Shown: one piece after another, positions 59,107 through 64,000 of the stretch
Numbering within the stretch: position 1 is the first letter of the stretch
How the letters are laid out: each line of letters begins with the position of its first letter
Assembly: GCF_002752675.1 (NCBI RefSeq)
Contig: NZ_CP024608.1
Coordinates: 1,674,001 to 1,738,000 of the forward strand
Length of the DNA stretch: 64,000 nt
Source: Massilia violaceinigra
Lineage (GTDB): Bacteria; Pseudomonadota; Gammaproteobacteria; Burkholderiales; Burkholderiaceae_D
Direction of reading: 5' to 3'
Made by a program: the position numbers and the translations under genes
The notes under the pieces: generated by a model
The model's input: the letters and a program-made list of their open reading frames with translations, nothing else
Databases searched by the model: none
Told to the model about the DNA's origin: nothing

Positions 59107-60291
59107 ATGACATATGCAAAGCGACTTCAGGCCTTGATGTTCGGTCTGGCAATTTCGGCCAGCATCCCTGCGCTGGCTGCACCGGTGGAGGGACGTCCGG
59201 TGGAATACCAGCTGAACCTGCAAATGCCAGTGACGAAGATTGCGTCGGAAATCAACGACCTGCACACCTGGATGATGATCGTCTGTATGGTGATCTTCGT
59301 CGCGGTGTTCGGCGTGATGTTCTATTCGGTCTTCAAGCACCGCCGTTCGCTGGGCCACAAGCCGGCCACCTTCCACGAATCGACCGCTGTCGAGATCGCC
59401 TGGACCGTCGTCCCTTTCCTGATCGTGATCGTGATGGCGCTGCCAGCGACCAAGACCGTGGTAGCGATGAAAGATACCTCCAACGCCGACATCACCATCA
59501 AAGCCACCGGCATGCAGTGGAAATGGGGCTACGACTACCTGAAGGGCGAGGGCGAAGGCATTTCCTTCCTGTCGAACCTGAAAACCCCGCGTTCGCAAGT
59601 CGGTGCGCCAGGTGTTGAGCCGACCGAAGCGCGCGGCGTCAACTACCTGATGGAAGTCGACAATGAAATCTACGTGCCGGTCAACAAGAAGATCCGTATC
59701 GTCCTGACCGCCAACGACGTCATCCACGCCTGGATGATCCCGGCCTTCGGCGTCAAGCAGGATGCGATTCCCGGTTTCGTGCGCGATACCTGGTTCAAGG
59801 CCGAGCAGATCGGTGTCTACCGCGGCCAGTGCGCCGAGCTGTGCGGTAAAGAACACGCCTTCATGCCGATCGTGGTCAATGTCGTCTCCGACGCCGACTA
59901 CACCAAGTGGGTCGAAGGCGAGAAGAAGAAAATGGCTGCCCTGGCCGACGATCCATCGAAAGTGTGGACCATCGATGAACTGAAAGTCAAAGGCGAAAAA
60001 GTCTACACCACCAATTGCGTGGTCTGCCACCAGGCCAACGGCAAGGGTGTGCCGAACGCGTTCGCCGCGCTCGATGCCTCGCCGGTCGTTCTGGGCGCGA
60101 AAGCGGAACAGATCAATGTGCTGCTGCACGGCCAGAAGTCGGGCAAGTACCCGACCGAAATGCCAGGCTGGAAACAATTGTCGGATTCTGATATTGCTGC
60201 GGTGATTACTTACACCCGCAACAACTGGTCGAACAAGGCAACGGAAAATATCGTTCAACCAGCCGAAGTCCTGGCTGCACGTAACAAGTAA
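59107..60291 (+). CDS. coxB: Cytochrome c oxidase subunit II with fused cytochrome c domain
   Basis: A 394-residue subunit II. A signal peptide and two membrane helices (about 55-80 and 98-120) precede the CuA domain, with Cys242, Cys246 and His250 in QCAELCGKEH. A C-terminal class I cytochrome c domain carries Cys304-x-x-Cys307-His308 (CVVCH). This caa3-type arrangement lets the enzyme take electrons directly from a tethered heme. ATG at 59107 is preferred over an upstream GTG. First gene of the cox operon. Confidence 0.96.
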   Translation: MTYAKRLQALMFGLAISASIPALAAPVEGRPVEYQLNLQMPVTKIASEINDLHTWMMIVCMVIFVAVFGVMFYSVFKHRRSLGHKPATFHESTAVEIAWTVVPFLIVIVMALPATKTVVAMKDTSNADITIKATGMQWKWGYDYLKGEGEGISFLSNLKTPRSQVGAPGVEPTEARGVNYLMEVDNEIYVPVNKKIRIVLTANDVIHAWMIPAFGVKQDAIPGFVRDTWFKAEQIGVYRGQCAELCGKEHAFMPIVVNVVSDADYTKWVEGEKKKMAALADDPSKVWTIDELKVKGEKVYTTNCVVCHQANGKGVPNAFAALDASPVVLGAKAEQINVLLHGQKSGKYPTEMPGWKQLSDSDIAAVITYTRNNWSNKATENIVQPAEVLAARNK

Positions 60292-60304
60292 TCGGGAGTA
60301 AGTT

Positions 60305-61900
60305 ATGAGCACAAGCACACTAGATCACGCACACGGCCATGATCACGATCATAGCCACGATCACCCGACGGGGATGACCCGCTGGCTGTTCGCCACCAAT
60401 CACAAGGATATCGGTACCCTGTACCTGTGGTTCTCGCTCATCATGCTGCTTTCCGGCGGCGTGCTGGCGCTGATGATCCGTACCGAACTGTTCAAACCGG
60501 GCCTGCAATTCTTCCAGCCCGAGTTCTTTAACCAGCTGACCACGATGCACGGTCTGGTGATGGTGTTCGGCGCGATCATGCCGGCCTTCGTCGGTTTCGC
60601 CAACTGGATGATCCCGCTGCAGGTGGGCGCTTCCGACATGGCGTTCGCACGGATGAACAACTTCTCGTTCTGGCTGCTGCCGCCCGCGGCAATCCTGCTG
60701 GCGACCTCGTTCCTGGTGCCTGGCGGCGCAACCGCTGCCGGCTGGACCCTGTACGCTCCGCTGTCGACCCAGATGGGCCCCGGCATGGACATGGCGATTT
60801 TCGCGATGCACCTGATGGGCGCATCGTCGATCATGGGTTCGATCAACATCATCGTCACCATCCTGAACATGCGCGCTCCGGGCATGACCCTGATGAAAAT
60901 GCCGATGTTCTGCTGGACCTGGCTGATCACCGCCTACCTGCTGATCGCCGTGATGCCTGTGCTGGCTGGCGCGATCACCATGACCCTGACCGACCGTCAC
61001 TTCGGCACTTCGTTCTTTAACGCTGCCGGCGGCGGCGACCCGGTCATGTACCAGCACATCTTCTGGTTCTTCGGTCACCCCGAGGTGTACATCATGATTC
61101 TGCCTGCGTTCGGTATCGTGTCGCAGATCCTGCCGGCGTTTGCCCGCAAGCCGCTGTTCGGCTATGCCTCGATGGTCTACGCTACCGCGTCGATCGCGAT
61201 TCTGTCGTTCATCGTCTGGGCTCACCACATGTTCACCACCGGCATGCCAGTGACCAGCCAGCTGTTCTTCATGTATGCAACCATGCTGATCGCAGTGCCG
61301 ACCGGCGTCAAAGTGTTCAACTGGATCGCCACGATGTGGAAGGGTTCGATGACGTTCGAGACCCCGATGCTGTTCTCGGTCGGCTTCATCTTCGTGTTCA
61401 CCATGGGTGGTTTCACCGGCCTGATCCTGGCCGTGACCCCGATCGACATCCAGCTGCAAGATACTTACTACGTCGTGGCCCACTTCCACTACGTGCTGGT
61501 GGCTGGTTCCCTGTTCGCCCTGTTCGCCGGTTTCTACTACTGGTCGCCGAAGTGGACTGGCCACATGTACAGCGAATTCCGCGGCAAGATGCACTTCTGG
61601 CTGTCGCTGATCACGTTTAACATCACTTTCTTCCCGATGCATTTCCTGGGTCTGGCGGGGATGCCGCGCCGCTACGCGGATTACCCGGCGCAGTTCACCG
61701 ACTTCAACACGATCGCCACCATCGGCGCGTTCGGTTTCGGCCTGTCGCAGGTGTACTTCCTGTTCTGCGTGATCCTGCCGACCATTCGTGGCGGTGCCAA
61801 GGCGGCCGACAAGCCATGGGATGGCGCTGAAGGCCTGGAGTGGACCGTGCCGAGCCCGGCACCGTTCCACACCTTCGAAACACCGCCGACGGTGAAGTAA
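60305..61900 (+). CDS. coxA: Cytochrome c oxidase subunit I
   Basis: A 531-residue, 12-helix catalytic subunit with heme a, heme a3 and Cu[12 protein letters not shown] contains the CuB-ligand His and the covalently linked Tyr; HHMFTTGM supplies the next CuB histidines; VAHFHYVL binds both hemes. A short His-rich N-terminus ([13 protein letters not shown]) precedes the first helix and could bind copper or another metal. It is 13 bases after coxB. Proton-pumping A-type enzyme, judging by the YVVAHFHYV and GHPEVY motifs. Confidence 0.97.
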   Translation: MSTSTLDHAHGHDHDHSHDHPTGMTRWLFATNHKDIGTLYLWFSLIMLLSGGVLALMIRTELFKPGLQFFQPEFFNQLTTMHGLVMVFGAIMPAFVGFANWMIPLQVGASDMAFARMNNFSFWLLPPAAILLATSFLVPGGATAAGWTLYAPLSTQMGPGMDMAIFAMHLMGASSIMGSINIIVTILNMRAPGMTLMKMPMFCWTWLITAYLLIAVMPVLAGAITMTLTDRHFGTSFFNAAGGGDPVMYQHIFWFFGHPEVYIMILPAFGIVSQILPAFARKPLFGYASMVYATASIAILSFIVWAHHMFTTGMPVTSQLFFMYATMLIAVPTGVKVFNWIATMWKGSMTFETPMLFSVGFIFVFTMGGFTGLILAVTPIDIQLQDTYYVVAHFHYVLVAGSLFALFAGFYYWSPKWTGHMYSEFRGKMHFWLSLITFNITFFPMHFLGLAGMPRRYADYPAQFTDFNTIATIGAFGFGLSQVYFLFCVILPTIRGGAKAADKPWDGAEGLEWTVPSPAPFHTFETPPTVK

Positions 61901-61969
61901 CGGTAAAGTCATACAGCGGCGCGGACAGCGAATTGCTGCCCGCGCCACTGAACTTGTAAGTGGAACGCC

Positions 61970-62074
61970 ATGTCTGATCCAAAAAAACCGAACAATGCAA
62001 GAACCGGCCTGATCCTGGCCGTGCTGGCGGCATTTTTCTTTGCCATGGTATTTATCAAACGTATTTGGCTGTGA
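61970..62074 (+). CDS. Small cytochrome oxidase assembly peptide (34 residues)
   Basis: Encodes 34 residues with a polar N-terminus (MSDPKKPNNARTG) and a single membrane helix (LILAVLAAFFFAMVFIKRIW, the end of the protein). The position between coxA and ctaG and the sequence fit the tiny assembly-linked proteins annotated in Betaproteobacterial cox operons (family knowledge). Its stop is six bases before the ctaG start. A weak Shine-Dalgarno (AAGTGGA) precedes it. Function in oxidase maturation is inferred. Confidence 0.8.
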   Translation: MSDPKKPNNARTGLILAVLAAFFFAMVFIKRIWL

Positions 62075-62080
62075 GCTGAC

Positions 62081-62635
62081 GTGGCGACTGAAGAATCCGG
62101 AAAGCTCAAGCTCAATCGCACCATGCTCGGCAAGCTGCTGGTCGTGGCGGTGATCATGTTCGGTTTCGGCTACGCCCTGATTCCCGTGTACAAGCACTTG
62201 TGCGAAATGCTGGGAATCAACGTACTGACCCAGTCCGATGGCACGGTGAAGTACGACAAGAATACCCAGATCGATACATCGCGCAAGATCACGATCGAGT
62301 TCGATGGCAATTCGCAGGGTCCGTGGCGTTTCCGCCCGACCACGAGTTCGATCGAGGTCCATCCGGGCGAGCTGACCACCGTGCTGTACGAGGTGGTCAA
62401 TACGCAGAACCGGACTGTGCAGGCGCAGGCGATTCCCAGCTTCGCGCCGCAACTGGTGATGCAGCACTTTAAAAAAGTCGAGTGCTTCTGCTTCAAGCAG
62501 CAGACCTTGAAGGCGAATGAAGCGAAGCAGATGCCGGTGGTGTTCTACATCGATCCGGCCCTGCCGCGCAACGTGAAGACGATGACCTTGTCGTACACGT
62601 TTTTCGAGATTGCCGGTACCCAGGCAGCAAAGTAA
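62081..62635 (+). CDS. ctaG: Cytochrome c oxidase assembly protein CtaG/Cox11
   Basis: A 184-residue copper chaperone inserting CuB into subunit I. One N-terminal membrane helix (about 16-38) anchors an immunoglobulin-like periplasmic domain whose copper-binding motif VECFCF contains Cys135 and Cys137. The start is GTG at 62081, six bases after the small peptide's stop; no ATG is in frame. Order in the operon (between coxA and coxC) is standard. Confidence 0.95.
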   Translation: MATEESGKLKLNRTMLGKLLVVAVIMFGFGYALIPVYKHLCEMLGINVLTQSDGTVKYDKNTQIDTSRKITIEFDGNSQGPWRFRPTTSSIEVHPGELTTVLYEVVNTQNRTVQAQAIPSFAPQLVMQHFKKVECFCFKQQTLKANEAKQMPVVFYIDPALPRNVKTMTLSYTFFEIAGTQAAK

Positions 62636-62643
62636 GGGCCGCC

Positions 62644-62856
62644 ATGACGGATGTGAAGCAAGGCAACGAGCACAAGGCGTCTTTCGGCGCCACGATGAAA
62701 GCGGTGTTCTGGTCTTTCCTGGGCATCCGCAAGCGCAGCGATTACGAAAAAGATTCGGCCAGCCTGAATCCGGTGCATGTGGTTTTCGCCGGATTGATTG
62801 GGGTGATGTTGTTCATTGGCGTGCTGGTGGCATTGGTGAAATTTGCCGTGTCGTAA
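62644..62856 (+). CDS. DUF2970 family membrane protein
   Basis: Encodes 70 residues: a charged N-terminus with FWSFLGIRKRSDYE and one membrane helix near the C-terminus. DUF2970 genes are typical of Betaproteobacterial cox operons (family knowledge). It begins eight bases after ctaG. Function unknown, presumably oxidase assembly or stability. Confidence 0.87.
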   Translation: MTDVKQGNEHKASFGATMKAVFWSFLGIRKRSDYEKDSASLNPVHVVFAGLIGVMLFIGVLVALVKFAVS

Positions 62857-62918
62857 AATCAGCCGCCCGATTAAGTTTTTACAAATTAGCAATAAATTCA
62901 CCGCATACAGTTTGATTT

Positions 62919-62923
62919 AGGAG
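62919..62923 (+). promoter_or_regulatory. Shine-Dalgarno selecting the coxC start
   Basis: AGGAG directly touches the ATG at 62924, too close for use, and is six bases from the ATG at 62930. This favours the second ATG as the coxC start. Confidence 0.7.
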
Positions 62924-62929
62924 ATGAAG

Positions 62930-63790
62930 ATGAGTTCACCACACGCCGCCGCACCGTATTATTTTGTGCCGGGCCCGTCCAAATGGCCGATGGCCGCCGG
63001 CTTGTCGCTGCTCGTCACGATGATCGGCGCTTCAGCCTGGGTCAATGACGTATCGTGGGGCCCGGCGGTCAATATCGCCGGCATCCTGGCGACCTTGCTG
63101 GTCATGTACTTCTGGTTCGGCGACGCCATCGGCGAATCCGAAGCGGGCCAGTACGGCAAGCGCATCGATCTGTCGTTCCGCTGGTCGATGAGCTGGTTCA
63201 TCTTCTCCGAAATCATGTTTTTCGGCGCGTTCTTCGGCGCCCTGTTCTACGCGCGCACCATCACCATGCCGTGGCTGGGCGACCTCGATCACAAGATCAT
63301 CTGGCCTGATTTCGCGGCCCAGTGGGGCGGCGCCAGCCCGGCCGGCACCATCGACAGCTTCACGACCATGGGTCCGTTCCCGATCCCGACCATCAACACC
63401 GCGCTGCTGCTGCTGTCGGGCGTAACGCTGACCATTTCGCACCACGCCCTGCGCGCCGGCCACCGTGCCAAGACCGCGTTCTGGCTCGCCGCCACCATCT
63501 TGCTCGGCTTCGTCTTCATGGGCTTCCAGGCCTACGAGTACATGCACGCTTACAGCGACCTGAACCTGAAACTGACCTCGGGCATCTACGGTTCGATCTT
63601 TTACCTGCTGACCGGTTTCCACGGTTTCCACGTGACGCTCGGCGCGATCATGCTGTCGGTGATCCTGTACCGCGTCATGAAGGGCCACTTCACCGCCGAG
63701 AACCACTTCGGCTTCGAAGGCGCCGCCTGGTACTGGCACTTTGTCGACGTCGTCTGGCTCGGCCTGTACATCGTCGTCTACTGGCTGTAA
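62930..63790 (+). CDS. coxC: Cytochrome c oxidase subunit III
   Basis: A 286-residue, seven-helix subunit III. RWSMSWFIFSEIMFFGAFFGALFY, GFHGFHVTLGAIML and WYWHFVDVVWLGLYIVVYWL (partial quotes) are characteristic. It stabilises the core and proton uptake. AGGAG at 62919-62923 is adjacent to an ATG at 62924 but correctly spaced for the ATG at 62930, which gives MSSPHAA. Last gene of the operon; a strong terminator follows. Confidence 0.96.
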   Translation: MSSPHAAAPYYFVPGPSKWPMAAGLSLLVTMIGASAWVNDVSWGPAVNIAGILATLLVMYFWFGDAIGESEAGQYGKRIDLSFRWSMSWFIFSEIMFFGAFFGALFYARTITMPWLGDLDHKIIWPDFAAQWGGASPAGTIDSFTTMGPFPIPTINTALLLLSGVTLTISHHALRAGHRAKTAFWLAATILLGFVFMGFQAYEYMHAYSDLNLKLTSGIYGSIFYLLTGFHGFHVTLGAIMLSVILYRVMKGHFTAENHFGFEGAAWYWHFVDVVWLGLYIVVYWL

Positions 63791-63838
63791 ATGGCGGCAT
63801 GCAGCGGGGGGTGCGCCCTCCGGCAGGTTTAGAACAAG

Positions 63839-63884
63839 AAAAACCGGGGACAGTCCACCAAGCGGTGGCCTGTCCCCGGTTTTT
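63839..63884. terminator. Bidirectional terminator (REP-like arms)
   Basis: AAAAACCGGGGACAG (63839-63853) and its complement CTGTCCCCGGTTTTT (63870-63884) enclose an inner CCACC/GGTGG stem with an AAGC loop. T runs on both strands allow termination from both sides, fitting the convergent genes. The GGGGACAG-type arms also resemble RAYT-associated repeats. Confidence 0.85.
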
Positions 63885-63926
63885 TGCGGTTGGGAATAAC
63901 CTTGACGGGCTGAGGGCCGCTCAGCG

Positions 63927-64000
63927 TCAGCGAATGCCGGTCGGCGCGATCCAGCCCATCTTGTAGCTGCCCAGCAGCACCAGGAACAGGGTAATCGACA
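63927..64000 (-). CDS. Partial gene: probable DUF2909-type twin-TM protein (C-terminus)
   Basis: The minus strand ends with SITLFLVLLGSYKMGW then IAPTGIR and TGA at 63927-63929; the rest is beyond the right edge. This resembles the end of DUF2909 twin-transmembrane proteins (family knowledge: hydrophobic helix, then GWI-P-TGIR), which neighbour coxC and SURF1 genes. The gene converges with coxC. Only 24 codons are visible. Confidence 0.5.
   Translation of the reverse strand, partial: SITLFLVLLGSYKMGWIAPTGIR

Noticed and set aside
58806..59618. Plus-strand frame of 270 codons overlapping coxB
   Set aside because: Shadow of the coxB leader and 5' end in another frame, Arg-rich without motifs.

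Overview
The window looks like chromosome from a Betaproteobacterium of the Oxalobacteraceae (Massilia/Telluria/Duganella-like). This rests on high GC, strongly GC-biased third codon positions, the content and order of housekeeping genes (polA beside a DUF2782 protein and thrB; xseB-ispA-dxs; pilT-pilU with yggS-proC; a cox operon with a tiny assembly peptide, ctaG and a DUF2970 protein), and a TonB-dependent carbohydrate locus carrying a flavin halogenase. No rRNA, tRNA, insertion sequence, prophage or CRISPR array was found. The genus is inference.

Layout. 0-2.4 kb (minus strand): membrane protein, homoserine kinase, DUF2782 protein. 2.5-2.75 kb: a cluster of REP-type inverted repeats before polA. 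5.6-9.6 kb: lipoprotein, ZIP metal transporter with an apparent AUC start, a beta/gamma-crystallin-like protein with a broken tandem copy, and a Cys/Gly-rich GRDP-like protein. 9.6-13.5 kb (minus): sulfurtransferase, two tandem EamA transporters, a Rieske oxygenase. 13.8-16.8 kb: xseB-ispA-dxs, feeding isoprenoid synthesis. 17.4-20.3 kb: a toxin-gene remnant, a uracil-DNA glycosylase-family protein, hypotheticals and a corrinoid adenosyltransferase. 20.4-24.1 kb: glcDEF for glycolate oxidation. 24.6-29 kb: glutathione peroxidase, pilU, pilT, then yggS and proC on the other strand. 29.2-32 kb: a six-repeat propeller protein, an unknown protein and about 0.8 kb with no gene. 32-38.6 kb (minus): YqjK/YqjE/YqjD-like stress genes, ubiA, a hybrid histidine kinase, an acyl-CoA dehydrogenase and oxyR. 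38.8-42 kb (plus): a third PilT/PilU-type ATPase, a stand-alone heptose-phosphate adenylyltransferase, a nucleotidyltransferase-like protein and a small membrane protein.

42.2-53.4 kb is the most coherent accessory system: a beta-glucoside/cello-oligosaccharide utilisation locus. A LacI repressor and a tryptophan-halogenase-family flavoprotein run left. A TonB-dependent receptor, GH1 beta-glucosidase, glucokinase, MFS transporter, GH9 glycosidase and a UPF0303 protein run right. Two GAAAnCGTTTTC operators, 21 bp apart, sit directly downstream of a recognisable promoter between the two arms. The apparent logic is outer-membrane uptake, glycosidic cleavage, inner-membrane import and glucose phosphorylation under a substrate-sensing repressor.

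53.5-58.7 kb: oxidoreductase, a signal-less subtilisin-fold protease with a prokumamolisin-like N-terminus next to a 99-residue protein resembling that N-terminal domain, trmL (TTG start), comF and a BioC-type methyltransferase. 59.1-63.8 kb: cytochrome c oxidase operon coxB-coxA-small peptide-ctaG-DUF2970-coxC, closed by a bidirectional terminator and a convergent partial gene at the right edge.

The best candidates for something not well described are the protease/propeptide-like pair, the AUC-initiated ZIP gene, the third pilus-retraction ATPase, and the soluble six-repeat propeller with its neighbour.
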